Assembly (NCBI RefSeq): GCF_001422645.1
Contig: NZ_LMLR01000013.1
Location: 443,263-507,262, forward strand
Direction: 5' to 3'
Source: Arthrobacter sp. Leaf69
GTDB lineage: Bacteria; Actinomycetota; Actinomycetes; Actinomycetales; Micrococcaceae
DNA: 64,000 nucleotides
Below the pieces are notes generated by a model. It was not told where the DNA came from. It made no database searches and saw only the letters and a program-made list of their open reading frames with translations. Shown in pieces: positions 1-8,064 of this stretch; positions within the stretch are counted from its first letter, which is position 1; every line of letters starts with the position of its first letter. A program made the translations under genes and the position numbers.

Positions 1-2
1 AC

Positions 3-452
3 ACTGAAGAGCTCGCGGCCCGCCTGGGCAGCCGCGTTGTGCTGGTCTGCCAGTCAGGAGCGCGCGCCGAGCAGGCACGGCAGCGCTTGGGCGGCGCGGG
101 CATCGGTAACGCCTATGTCCTGGCCGGCGGAGCCCCCGGGTTTGCCGAGGCAGGCGGAGACGTGGTCCGCGGCAAGTCACGCTGGGACCTGGAGCGCCAG
201 GTCCGGCTCGCCGCCGGTTCCCTCGTGGTGCTGGGCCTCGCCGGAGGCAAGTTCGTCTCACCCAAAATCCGCCTTCTCGCCGGAGTCATCGGCGCCGGCC
301 TGACCTTCTCGGCCGCCACCAACACCTGTGCCATGGGCCAGGCAATTTCCGCCATGCCGTGGAACAAGGCCGCCGAGGAGCCGACCCGCGAGTCCGCCAT
401 CCTGCAGTTTCCCGTCGCCGCTGCCGTGACTCCGGAGTCCAAGGCCTCATGA
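3..452 (+). CDS. Rhodanese-like / DUF2892 membrane protein (5' partial)
   Basis: The reading frame is open from the left edge of the window, so the true start lies outside. The first visible residues are the end of a rhodanese domain with the catalytic-loop cysteine in VCQSGARA. A C-terminal part follows with two hydrophobic stretches (from SRWDLERQVRLAAGSLVVLG to TNTCAMGQAI) that resembles the DUF2892 (YgaP-type) membrane domain. Rhodanese-DUF2892 proteins are membrane-anchored sulfurtransferases that move sulfane sulfur. The stop codon overlaps the ATG of the next gene (ATGA), so the two are probably translationally coupled. The operon context (sulfur exporter, second rhodanese, thioredoxin, persulfide dioxygenase) supports a role in handling reactive sulfur. 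A CstR/CsoR-type repressor might lie just upstream, out of view. Confidence 0.85.
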   Translation, partial: TEELAARLGSRVVLVCQSGARAEQARQRLGGAGIGNAYVLAGGAPGFAEAGGDVVRGKSRWDLERQVRLAAGSLVVLGLAGGKFVSPKIRLLAGVIGAGLTFSAATNTCAMGQAISAMPWNKAAEEPTRESAILQFPVAAAVTPESKAS

Positions 453-1360
453 CCGCCACGCTGATTCTCGTTCTGGCCCTGTCCGTGCTCATCGGGCTGT
501 CGCTCGGTGTGCTCGGCGGCGGCGGATCCATCCTCACCGTGCCGATCCTGGTCTACGTGGCCGGATTCGAAGCCAAGGAAGCCATCGCCGCGTCCCTGTT
601 CGTGGTCGGGGTGACCTCGGCCGTCAGTGTCTTCAGCCACGCCCGCGCCGGACGAGTAATGTGGCGCACCGGCCTCCTGTTCGGCGCCGCCGGCATGGCC
701 GGCGCCTTCGTGGGCGGACTCCTGGGCGGGCACATCCCCGGACAGATCCTCCTGATCGCGTTTGCCCTGATGATGGTCGCCACATCCATCGCCATGATCC
801 GCGGACGCAAGAAGAAGGATGAGGCGGCCATCGAGGCGCCCAAGCACACCGAACTGCCGCTGTTCCGGGTCCTGCTCGACGGGCTCGTCGTCGGCCTGGT
901 CACCGGCCTGGTGGGCGCCGGCGGCGGATTCCTGGTAGTCCCTGCGCTGGCGCTGCTCGGCGGCCTGCCGATGGCAATCGCCGTCGGCACCTCCCTCGTT
1001 GTGATCGCCATGAAGTCGTTCGCCGGACTGGCGGGGTACCTCACCACAGTGGAGCTGGACTGGGGGATCACCCTGGCCGTTACGGCGGCCGCCATCGTGG
1101 GCACCCTGATCGGGTCCAAGCTCGCCGGCCGCATTCCGGAAGCGGCCCTGCGCAAGGGCTTCGGCTGGTTCGTGCTGGTCATGGGGGCCTTCGTCCTCAT
1201 CCAGCAGGCCCCCGTGGACCTGCGCGGACCCATCGCGCTGGCCGTCGTGGGCACCGCCGCAGTCGCGGCGGCCGTCTGCTGGCTGTTCGTCCGGTCCTGC
1301 CCGCTGCGCAAGTCCAACCGCGTCACCCAAAGCCGGGACGTCCAGCCCACTCCGGTCTGA
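449..1360 (+). CDS. TauE/SafE family sulfite/sulfur-compound exporter
   Basis: A 303-residue integral membrane protein with two homologous halves. Each half begins with a glycine-rich loop typical of TauE/SafE: GVLGGGGS near residue 17 and GLVGAGGG near residue 155. About eight hydrophobic segments are visible, with a short charged linker (RGRKKKDE) between the halves. The family exports sulfite, sulfoacetate or other sulfur anions. The start was set at the ATG that overlaps the upstream stop; the open frame extends further back but only inside the upstream gene. Next to rhodaneses and a persulfide dioxygenase, export of sulfite or thiosulfate made during sulfide detoxification is the most likely role, though the substrate cannot be read from sequence. 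Confidence 0.9.
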   Translation: MTATLILVLALSVLIGLSLGVLGGGGSILTVPILVYVAGFEAKEAIAASLFVVGVTSAVSVFSHARAGRVMWRTGLLFGAAGMAGAFVGGLLGGHIPGQILLIAFALMMVATSIAMIRGRKKKDEAAIEAPKHTELPLFRVLLDGLVVGLVTGLVGAGGGFLVVPALALLGGLPMAIAVGTSLVVIAMKSFAGLAGYLTTVELDWGITLAVTAAAIVGTLIGSKLAGRIPEAALRKGFGWFVLVMGAFVLIQQAPVDLRGPIALAVVGTAAVAAAVCWLFVRSCPLRKSNRVTQSRDVQPTPV

Positions 1361-1402
1361 CGGGACCCGCCCCCACCCACTCCTGAAACGAAAGGCATCA
1401 CC

Positions 1403-1699
1403 ATGGCAGAAATCAGCATCACCGAAGCAGACCGGCGCCGGAACGAGGCGCAACTCCTGGACGTCCGCGAGGACTTCGAAGTTGCCGAAGGCATAATCCC
1501 CGGCGCGCTCCACATCCCCATGGGCGAGCTGCAGGCCAGGCTGGCAGAACTGGACCCGAAAATTCCGGTCATCGCCATCTGCCGCAGCGGCAACCGCAGC
1601 GCCCGCGTGGCGGATGCCCTGAACGGTGCCGGCTTCACCGCCGACACCATGGACGGCGGCATGATCGCTTGGACCCGTGCGGGCCTGCCGACCACCTGA
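1403..1699 (+). CDS. Single-domain rhodanese sulfurtransferase
   Basis: A 98-residue protein that is almost entirely one rhodanese domain: LLDVRE near residue 18, GALHIP near 35, and the active-site loop CRSGNRSA with the predicted persulfide-carrying cysteine at residue 60. The length and CRSGNRS loop match single-domain GlpE/PspE-type sulfurtransferases, which transfer sulfane sulfur between thiosulfate, low-molecular-weight persulfides and thiol acceptors such as thioredoxin. It lies 42 bp after the exporter and 60 bp before the thioredoxin gene, all on one strand, which suggests one operon. No signal peptide is seen, so it is presumably cytoplasmic. Confidence 0.9.
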   Translation: MAEISITEADRRRNEAQLLDVREDFEVAEGIIPGALHIPMGELQARLAELDPKIPVIAICRSGNRSARVADALNGAGFTADTMDGGMIAWTRAGLPTT

Positions 1700-1759
1700 C
1701 CCGGCCCCAAAGCTGCAGTCCGCCAGAAGGCCTACAACCCGGAGGAATGGAAGTTGGAC

Positions 1760-2122
1760 ATGGCAACCATCGACATCACCGAAAAAACCCTCGCCGAAAC
1801 GCTGGAAACGCACGACATCGTCCTGGTCGACTTCTGGGCGGGCTGGTGCGGCCCCTGCCGCATGTTCGCCCCCACCTATGAAGCGGCCTCGGCGAAGCAC
1901 CCCGACGTCACCTTCGCGAAGGTGGACACCGAGGCCGAACAGGCCCTGGCGGTTGCCGCGGGAATCACCTCGATCCCCACGCTGATGGCCTTCCGTGACA
2001 AGACCCTGGTCTTCTCGCAGCCCGGCGCGCTCAACGCCGCTGGCCTGGAGCAGGTCATCGAGGGTGTCAAGAACCTGGACATGGCCAGTGTGCGGGCCCA
2101 GGCGGCGCAGCCGCAGGGCTGA
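1760..2122 (+). CDS. Thioredoxin
   Basis: A 120-residue thioredoxin-fold protein with the canonical WCGPC redox site (Cys30 and Cys33), the cis-proline loop SIPT and the FRDKTLV strand. A GGAGGA ribosome-binding site lies at 1741-1746. The ATG at 1760 is 13 nt after it and an in-frame TTG at 1754 is 7 nt after it, so the protein may start two residues earlier (Leu/Met-Asp-Met). In this cluster the likely job is to reduce protein persulfides formed on the rhodaneses or to recycle oxidised thiols, rather than general housekeeping. The operon apparently ends here, because a new promoter with an operator follows. Confidence 0.9.
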   Translation: MATIDITEKTLAETLETHDIVLVDFWAGWCGPCRMFAPTYEAASAKHPDVTFAKVDTEAEQALAVAAGITSIPTLMAFRDKTLVFSQPGALNAAGLEQVIEGVKNLDMASVRAQAAQPQG

Positions 2123-2178
2123 CCGCCGCGCCGGCTGAACCCCGGGAAGGGGCAACGGAACTCCGGGCGCAACCCATC

Positions 2179-2207
2179 TTGCTGTATACCCCCCGGGGTA
2201 TTATTAT
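2179..2207 (+). promoter_or_regulatory. Promoter with a CsoR/CstR-type operator in its spacer
   Basis: A -35-like TTGCTG (2179-2184) and a -10-like TATTAT (2202-2207) are separated by exactly 17 bp. The spacer is almost wholly filled by the 16-bp inverted repeat ATACCCCCCGGGGTAT (2186-2201). A GC-core palindrome flanked by ATA/TAT is the form of operator known for the CsoR/RcnR/CstR repressor family, and CstR controls persulfide dioxygenase and rhodanese genes in other bacteria. The arrangement predicts repression by blocking polymerase, relieved by persulfide (CstR) or Cu(I) (CsoR). The genes downstream favour persulfide sensing. Confidence 0.8.
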
Positions 2208-2255
2208 TGTTAGTAGTCGACGGGGTTGACCCCCACTCTTTACGAAGGAGAGCAC

Positions 2256-3665
2256 ATGCTTCTGGAACGCATTTATGACGAGGACCTCGCCCAGGCCAGC
2301 TACCTGATCGGCTGCCAGGCCAAGGGTGAAGCGGTGGTGGTGGACGGCCGCCGCGACATCGCTGTGTACCAGGCCCTGGCCGCGAAGAATGGCATGAAGA
2401 TCGTGGCGGTCACCGAGACCCACATCCACGCCGATTACCTCTCCGGCACGCGTGAGCTTGCCGCGGCCACCGGGGCGAAGATCTACGTTTCCGGTGAAGG
2501 TGGACCGGACTGGCAGTACGGATTCGACGGGGAGCGGTTGTTCGACGGCGACACGATCACCCTGGGTAACATCCTTATCAAGGCACTGCACACCCCGGGA
2601 CACACCCCGGAGCACCTGTCCTTCCTGGTGACCGACGGCGCGTTCAGCGACCAGGCAGGGTACCTGCTCTCGGGTGACTTCGTCTTCTCCGGCGACCTGG
2701 GCCGCCCGGACCTGCTGGATGAAGCCGCCGGTGGCGTGGACACCCGCTTCGTGGGGGCGAAGCAGCTCTTCGCCAGCCTGCGGGACAAATTCCTCACCCT
2801 GCCCGACTATGTCCAGGTCCACCCGGCCCACGGCGCCGGCAGCGCCTGCGGCAAGGCCCTGGGCGCGATCCCGTCCTCCACTGTCGGCTACGAGCGCCTC
2901 TACGCCTGGTGGGGCCCGTACCTGGCGGCCAACGATGAGCAGGGTTTCATCGATGAACTCCTCGACGGCCAGCCCGACGCGCACGCATACTTCGGCCGGA
3001 TGAAGCGGGAAAACCGTGAGGGTCCGGCGGTCATGGGCGAACGCGCACCGCTGCAGGAACTGGACCTCAACACGGTTGCGCAGGACCTCGCTGCGGACAA
3101 GGTGACGTTCATCGACACCCGCCCCAACGACCAGGTCCACCAGGGCACCGTGACCGGTTCCCTTAACGTCCCGGCAGGGAAGTCCGTGGCGAGCTTCGGC
3201 GCCTGGGTGGTGAACCCGGAAACCGATCCGAACCCGCTGGTGCTGCTGGCTCCCGACCAGGACGCCGCGCAGGACATGTGGGACCACCTGGTCCGGGTCG
3301 GCATCGACAAGGTCGCCGGGTACGTCACCGGCTTCGAGGGCCTGCCCACGAGCACCCCGAAGCTCATCCAGCCCGAGGAGCTCGAGGGCTTCGACGCCGC
3401 CATGATCCTGGACGTGCGGAACCGCACCGAACACTCCGCCGGTCACGTTCCGGGCTCCCACCAGCTCAGCGGCGGCCGCGTGATGTGGCACCTGGATGAG
3501 CTCCCGGCCGAAGGCACCATCGTGAGCTACTGCCAGAGCGGCGTGCGGAACTCGGTCGCGGCCAGCGCCCTGCGCCGCGCCGGCTACGACGTCGTCGAAC
3601 TCGACGGCAGCTACGCCGCGTGGACCGCACGGCAGCAGGAACTGGATTCCGTTTCCGCCCGCTAA
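2256..3665 (+). CDS. CstB-like persulfide dioxygenase-sulfurtransferase (MBL + two rhodanese domains)
   Basis: A 469-residue protein. The N-terminal half is a glyoxalase-II/ETHE1-type metallo-beta-lactamase domain with THIHAD (His56, His58, Asp60) and HTPGHTPEH (His115 in the metal site). Two rhodanese-like domains follow. The first (about 270-370) keeps the FIDTRPNDQV fold signature but has no cysteine in the active-loop position. The second has DVRNRTEHSAGHVPGS and an intact CQSGVRNS loop (Cys426). MBL, pseudo-rhodanese, rhodanese is the domain order of CstB, which oxidises persulfides to thiosulfate in a non-heme Fe(II) reaction. The AAGGAG site (2245-2250) supports the ATG used. The gene has its own promoter with a CsoR/CstR-like operator. 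Confidence 0.9.
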   Translation: MLLERIYDEDLAQASYLIGCQAKGEAVVVDGRRDIAVYQALAAKNGMKIVAVTETHIHADYLSGTRELAAATGAKIYVSGEGGPDWQYGFDGERLFDGDTITLGNILIKALHTPGHTPEHLSFLVTDGAFSDQAGYLLSGDFVFSGDLGRPDLLDEAAGGVDTRFVGAKQLFASLRDKFLTLPDYVQVHPAHGAGSACGKALGAIPSSTVGYERLYAWWGPYLAANDEQGFIDELLDGQPDAHAYFGRMKRENREGPAVMGERAPLQELDLNTVAQDLAADKVTFIDTRPNDQVHQGTVTGSLNVPAGKSVASFGAWVVNPETDPNPLVLLAPDQDAAQDMWDHLVRVGIDKVAGYVTGFEGLPTSTPKLIQPEELEGFDAAMILDVRNRTEHSAGHVPGSHQLSGGRVMWHLDELPAEGTIVSYCQSGVRNSVAASALRRAGYDVVELDGSYAAWTARQQELDSVSAR

Positions 3666-3699
3666 CCCGCCCCACCGGCACTAACTGACCGACACCGCT

Positions 3700-3730
3700 G
3701 GCGGCGGCCCTGAACCCTAGGGCCGCCGCC
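3700..3730. terminator. 12-bp perfect hairpin between CstB-like gene and MFS gene
   Basis: GGCGGCGGCCCT at 3700-3711 pairs perfectly with AGGGCCGCCGCC at 3719-3730 around a 7-nt loop. No T-run follows, so it is not a textbook rho-independent terminator. Its position between two same-strand genes suggests a terminator or an attenuator/processing hairpin that lowers expression of the downstream transporter. Confidence 0.6.
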
Positions 3731-3759
3731 ACCGTTCGTCCCCAACCATGTGGAGCAGC

Positions 3760-5043
3760 ATGACCTCCGGCAACACCAATTCACTGCAGCAGGGCCGCCG
3801 CGCCGGCATCACGCTGGGCCTGCGGCAGAACCTGGCCCAGTTCATGCTCCTCGTCGCCGTGAACGCCCTGGTCGGTGGCACCCTGGGCCAGGAACGCACC
3901 GTCCTTCCGCTGCTGGCCGGGCAGGTCTTTCACCTTGACCTGTACACCTCGGCACTGACGTACGTCCTCGCCTTCGGCCTCGCCAAGGCCGCCACCAACT
4001 ACTTCGCCGGCACCCTGTCCGACCGCTTCGGCCGCAAACCCGTCCTCATAGCGGGCTGGCTCATAGCCCTGCCCGTGCCGCTGATGCTCATCTTCGGTCC
4101 CTCCTGGGGCTGGATCGTCGCCGCCAACGTGATCCTGGGCATCAGCCAGGGCCTCACCTGGTCCACCACCGTCGTGATGAAGATGGACCTGGTGGGCCCG
4201 TCCCGGCGGGGCCTGGCCATGGGCCTGAACGAGGCGGCCGGGTACCTGGGCGTGGCCGGAACCGCCCTCGCCACCGGCTACATTGCCGCCACCTACGGCC
4301 TGCGGCCCGGACCGTTCCTGCTCGGCGCGGCCTACATCGCACTGGGCCTCGGACTGTCGGTCTTCGCCGTGAAGGAAACCCAGGGCCACGCCCGGCTGGA
4401 AGCGGCCAACCACACGAACGCCCACGCCGACGCCCACGGACACTTGAGCAACCGTGAGATTTTCACCCTCACCAGCTTCCGGGATAAGTCACTGTCTTCG
4501 GTCAGCCAGGCCGGGATGGTCAACAACCTCAACGACGGACTGGCCTGGGGCCTCTTCCCGGTCCTCTTCGCTGCCGCCGGACTGACGATCGAAAAGATCG
4601 GCATCCTCGCCGCCGTCTACCCGGCCGTCTGGGGTGCCGCGCAGCTCGTCACCGGGGCGATGTCGGACAAATACGGCCGGAAATGGCTGATCGTCGGCGG
4701 CATGCTGGTCCAGGCCGCCGCCCTGGCGATGATCGCCGTCGGCGAGGACTTCGGGATCTGGCTCACGGCCGCTGCGCTCCTCGGTCTGGGCACGGCCATG
4801 GTGTACCCCACCCTGCTGGCGGCGATCGGCGACGTCGCGCATCCGGAATGGCGCGCCCGCTCGGTCGGCATTTACCGGCTCTGGCGCGACGGCGGCTTCG
4901 CTGTCGGCGCGCTGCTCTCCGGGATCATCGCCGATGCGTACGGCATTCCGGCCGCCGTCGGAGTCGTCGCCGGACTGACGGCGTTGTCCGGACTCCTTGT
5001 GGCCGTCCGCATGCGCGGCAAGGACCACCACCGCCTGGCCTGA
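3760..5043 (+). CDS. MFS transporter
   Basis: A major facilitator with 12 predicted membrane segments (427 residues from the chosen start). The loop after TM2 carries the MFS signature GTLSDRFGRKP and the second half repeats it as GAMSDKYGRKW. The central loop is unusually histidine-rich (HTNAHADAHGH), which may bind metal. The ATG at 3760 is preferred because GGAG lies 4 nt upstream; an in-frame ATG at 3748 would add four residues but has no visible ribosome-binding site. The substrate is unknown. Its position after the persulfide dioxygenase suggests export or uptake of a sulfur compound or metal, but an unrelated substrate is equally possible. Confidence 0.85.
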   Translation: MTSGNTNSLQQGRRAGITLGLRQNLAQFMLLVAVNALVGGTLGQERTVLPLLAGQVFHLDLYTSALTYVLAFGLAKAATNYFAGTLSDRFGRKPVLIAGWLIALPVPLMLIFGPSWGWIVAANVILGISQGLTWSTTVVMKMDLVGPSRRGLAMGLNEAAGYLGVAGTALATGYIAATYGLRPGPFLLGAAYIALGLGLSVFAVKETQGHARLEAANHTNAHADAHGHLSNREIFTLTSFRDKSLSSVSQAGMVNNLNDGLAWGLFPVLFAAAGLTIEKIGILAAVYPAVWGAAQLVTGAMSDKYGRKWLIVGGMLVQAAALAMIAVGEDFGIWLTAAALLGLGTAMVYPTLLAAIGDVAHPEWRARSVGIYRLWRDGGFAVGALLSGIIADAYGIPAAVGVVAGLTALSGLLVAVRMRGKDHHRLA

Positions 5044-5187
5044 CCTGGCGGAGGACCCCTCCGGAGCAGGCCATTGCAATCTCTAGTGGCAAGGTCCAAT
5101 ATCAAGTCAGCCCCGCGCCGTCCCCCTGAGGCAGGAGATCATGATGTCGGATTTTGCCAGCCTCGCAGCGGCATTGACGGGGGTCTG

Positions 5188-6757
5188 ATGGGCGGCACCA
5201 AGGACTCGGCCGGACTCGTTCCCGACGCCGTGGACCTCAGCGGTCTGACGGAGATACGGGTGCACGGCGTGGGCGGCACGCCGCCAGAGGCACTCCTCGG
5301 CGACATGAAGCCGACCAGGGTCGCCGGGGACCGGATCGCAGGGTTCTACCGGACGGCGGACGCCCGCGGCCGGCACCGGGAGGCGTACTCCTGGGGCGGA
5401 CTGACCTCGCACTCGCCGCTGCGGGTGCTGTGGACGCCGCTGCTGCCGTCGATGCTTGCCAATATGGCCGGCTGGATGGCGCGGCGCGCTGTGATGTCCG
5501 GACCCGAGGAGGCGACGGCGGAGCCGACGACGTGGACCTTCCGCTGGTTTGCCCGGCTCGCCGCCCTCGCGCTGACGTTGAGCACCGCCATCATGGTCAC
5601 GATGCCCAGCCTGGATACGTTCGCCTACCAATGCCTGGGCCAGATCCAATGCCGCAGCCAGCTGTGGGGCATGCCCGTGCTGGACGTTCTGGCTCCCTTG
5701 GACCGGCCGGGACTCCGGCTGGCGGCAGGCACTATCGCGCCCGTTGCCATGGCGGTGCTCTTCTATGTCCTGGCGTCCCGTTCACGGACCAGCTACGAAG
5801 GCGTTGAACCACCGACCCAGGGGGCGGACCGGCCCGTGCCGTTCGGCCGCTGTGCCGCCGCGCAGGCGGGGGGATTGCGCAGCGCCGAGTTCTGGTCGGG
5901 GCGCCGCTGGCACCAGCACCTGTCGGACCTGCACCTGGCGGCAGGCATCGCGGTGGCAGCGGGGACCTTGGGCTGGTGTGTCTCCCAACTCGGCGGGGTC
6001 ATGGAACTTGCCGATACATGGGCCCAGATCAGTGCCCGGACAGCCGCCGCCGTCTCCGCCGCCACACTGGTTGTTGTGATCGTGATGCTCGCTTTGGAGG
6101 AGGCTCACGCGGTCCCCTTTCGCGCCGCCGTCGTACACCGAGCGGGCGGTGCCGGAGCTGACGCGCCGGATCTGGAGGTTGCATGACAACCAGGGCCGGG
6201 TGGTGCTCACCGCGCACTCGCAAGGCAGCGTGGTGGCCGCGGCCGTGCTGGCCCGTGAGTCGGCCCGCCACGGGGAATAGGGCATTGGCCTTGTCACGCT
6301 CGGCTCCCCGTTGGCGAAGCTGTACCGGTGGGCCTTTCCCGCCCTGGTCAGCGATGCTCTCCTGCAGGGTTTCGCCCGCGGCACCGGGGGCCTGGGTGCT
6401 GTCCGATGGCGCAATGTCTACGCCGACACGGACTACATCGGCGGTCCGGTCGCCACGGCTCACTGGCCTGCGCCCAGCACCACGGATGTCCGCCTTGTCG
6501 ACCCGTCAACGCACAAATATGTGTTCGCCCAGCCGTTGCCGCATGTCCTGAGCCATACGGGCTACTGGGTCGACGCACGGTTCTGGCAGGAAGTCGACGC
6601 TGTCTGCGACGACATCGCAGCGGACAGCGTGCCTGTCGAACGGCCCGAACCGCCCGCCGCTGAAGGGGCCGCACCCGGCGGCGTCCCGGACGACGGCAGG
6701 AAAGCGGCGGTGGACACCATCGCACCGGACCCCACGGCGCCGGTCCAGTATCGGTAA
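5188..6757 (+). pseudogene. Broken membrane protein with C-terminal alpha/beta-hydrolase (lipase-like) domain
   Basis: One gene is spread over two frames. Frame 1 from ATG 5188 encodes EIRVHGVGGTPPE and several membrane segments, ending out of register with a stop at 6184-6186. The expected continuation is in frame 2, starting near 6101: FAPPSYTERAVPEL, then the nucleophile-elbow-like AHSQGS, then VTLGSPL, up to a stop after position 6754. Frame 2 itself carries an in-frame TAG at 6277-6279 between AHSQGS and VTLGSPL. So there is at least one frameshift, perhaps with loss of coding sequence near 6095-6105, plus a nonsense codon. The reading as a single serine-hydrolase-like membrane protein is from the AHSQGS motif and my recollection of similar actinobacterial proteins. 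Confidence 0.75.
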
Positions 6758-6810
6758 GTGTCCGCCGGGCCGTGACGTCGCGGCGGCCCGGGGACGCCAG
6801 CCCGACGACG

Positions 6811-7821
6811 TCAGGCCCGGGTTGACGCGCGGACCACCAGTTCCGGCGGGAAAACCACCTGGCGCGGAACGAACCCGGCCTCGGAGCTTGCCTCCCGCAG
6901 CAGCAACTCCAGGGCAGTCGAACCAATCAGGGCGCTGGGCTGCCGGATGGATGACAGGGGAACCACCGCAGCGGCAGCGAATTCAATATCGTCATAGCCA
7001 ATCAGCGCTATTTCGTCCGGCACCGGCACACCGCCCATCAGCATCAGGCCCTGCAGGACACCCACCGCGAGCAAATCGTTGGCCGCGAAGATCGCATCGG
7101 GCCGTTCAGCCGCGGGCCGGAGCCGGATGGCTTCTCCGGCGGCCCGGCCGGAGAGCACTGTCAGCGACTCTGTTGAGATGACTTCCAAGGTGGCATCGGG
7201 CGCGGTCTCCATGGCCTTCCGCGCTCCGGCGAGCCGGTCGGCCACCTGGCGAATACCTTCCGGTCCACCCACGAAGGCGATCCGTCGGCGTCCCGTGGAC
7301 AGCAGGTGCGCGACAGCCATCTCGCCGCCGGCCAGATCATCCACGGCGACGGAGGAGAAGCTCGGGTTGTCTGCCTGCCGGTCGACGAGGACAGTCGGGA
7401 TGCCACGCCGGCGCATCTGTTCGAGCCGGGGGATCACATTGCCCACGGGGGACAGAAGCACCCCGCGGACGCGCTGCTGTTCAAAGAGATCCAGGTAGGC
7501 CGCCTCCCGGCCCGCGTCCTCATTGCTGTTGCCCACCAGGACAGTGAAATGTTCGGCCGCCGCCCGGTCTTCGGCTCCTCTGGCCAACTCCGTGAAAAAG
7601 GGGTTTGCGGCATCCAGCACCACCAGCCCGACACTGTGGCTCATGCCGGCGCGGAGCTGGCGGGCGGCATCGTTGCGCACAAAACCCAGCTTGTCGATTG
7701 CCGCCTGCACCCGGGCCGTGACTTCCCCGGAGACCTTTTCCGGCCGGTTCAGCACATTGGATACGGTCCCGACGGAGACGCCGGCCAGGGCGGCGACGTC
7801 CTTGACGCTGGCTGAAACCAT
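6811..7821 (-). CDS. LacI family regulator of the rhamnose operon
   Basis: A 336-residue LacI/GalR regulator. The N-terminal helix-turn-helix and hinge are clear: VKDVAALAGVSVGTVSNVLN at residues 6-25, then a periplasmic-binding-protein-like sugar domain (GLVVLDAANPFF, GIPTVLVDRQ, AIFAANDLLAVGVLQG). It is transcribed divergently from the rhamnose transport and catabolism operon, with LacI-type palindromes in the intervening 243 bp. It is therefore predicted to repress the operon and itself, with L-rhamnose or a pathway intermediate as inducer. The regulator belongs to LacI, not to the AraC-type RhaR/RhaS of enterobacteria. Confidence 0.9.
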   Translation of the reverse strand: MVSASVKDVAALAGVSVGTVSNVLNRPEKVSGEVTARVQAAIDKLGFVRNDAARQLRAGMSHSVGLVVLDAANPFFTELARGAEDRAAAEHFTVLVGNSNEDAGREAAYLDLFEQQRVRGVLLSPVGNVIPRLEQMRRRGIPTVLVDRQADNPSFSSVAVDDLAGGEMAVAHLLSTGRRRIAFVGGPEGIRQVADRLAGARKAMETAPDATLEVISTESLTVLSGRAAGEAIRLRPAAERPDAIFAANDLLAVGVLQGLMLMGGVPVPDEIALIGYDDIEFAAAAVVPLSSIRQPSALIGSTALELLLREASSEAGFVPRQVVFPPELVVRASTRA

Positions 7822-7924
7822 TCCTGAGCTCCTGAATACTGGCGTCGCCGCGGGCGGGTCACATGCGGCTTATCTGATGGTGCCCTCAGGATACCCGTCC
7901 ACGGCCCGTTTTGAACCCTTTCAT

Positions 7925-8024
7925 TGAAACGAATCAAAACTGTGAATCCACGGTGGTGACATCTCTTGACGCCCGGGCCGGAGTACTCCTATGATTCAAA
8001 TCACAGCAACTCTGAAACGATTCA
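7925..8024 (+). promoter_or_regulatory. Rhamnose operon promoter with three LacI-type operators
   Basis: The promoter is TTGACG (7966-7971), an 18-bp spacer, and TATGAT (7990-7995). Three related 12-bp palindromes surround it: TGAAACGAATCA (7925-7936, upstream), TGATTCAAATCA (7992-8003, overlapping the -10) and TGAAACGATTCA (8013-8024, just downstream). The two outer sites have the central CG that LacI-family proteins prefer. Their centres are 88 bp apart, close to eight helical turns, compatible with looping by a tetramer or two dimers. Confidence 0.75.
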
Positions 8025-8064
8025 TTATCGACGTTCACTCAGCCCCAAAGGTGCGGTTACTTAC

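Noticed and set aside
113..2155. A 680-codon open frame on the minus strand opposite the sulfur cluster, and many similar long antisense frames across the window
   Set aside because: High GC makes stop codons rare in antisense frames. The translations are low-complexity Arg/Gly/Asp/Ala-rich without motifs, and the plus-strand genes have clear family signatures.
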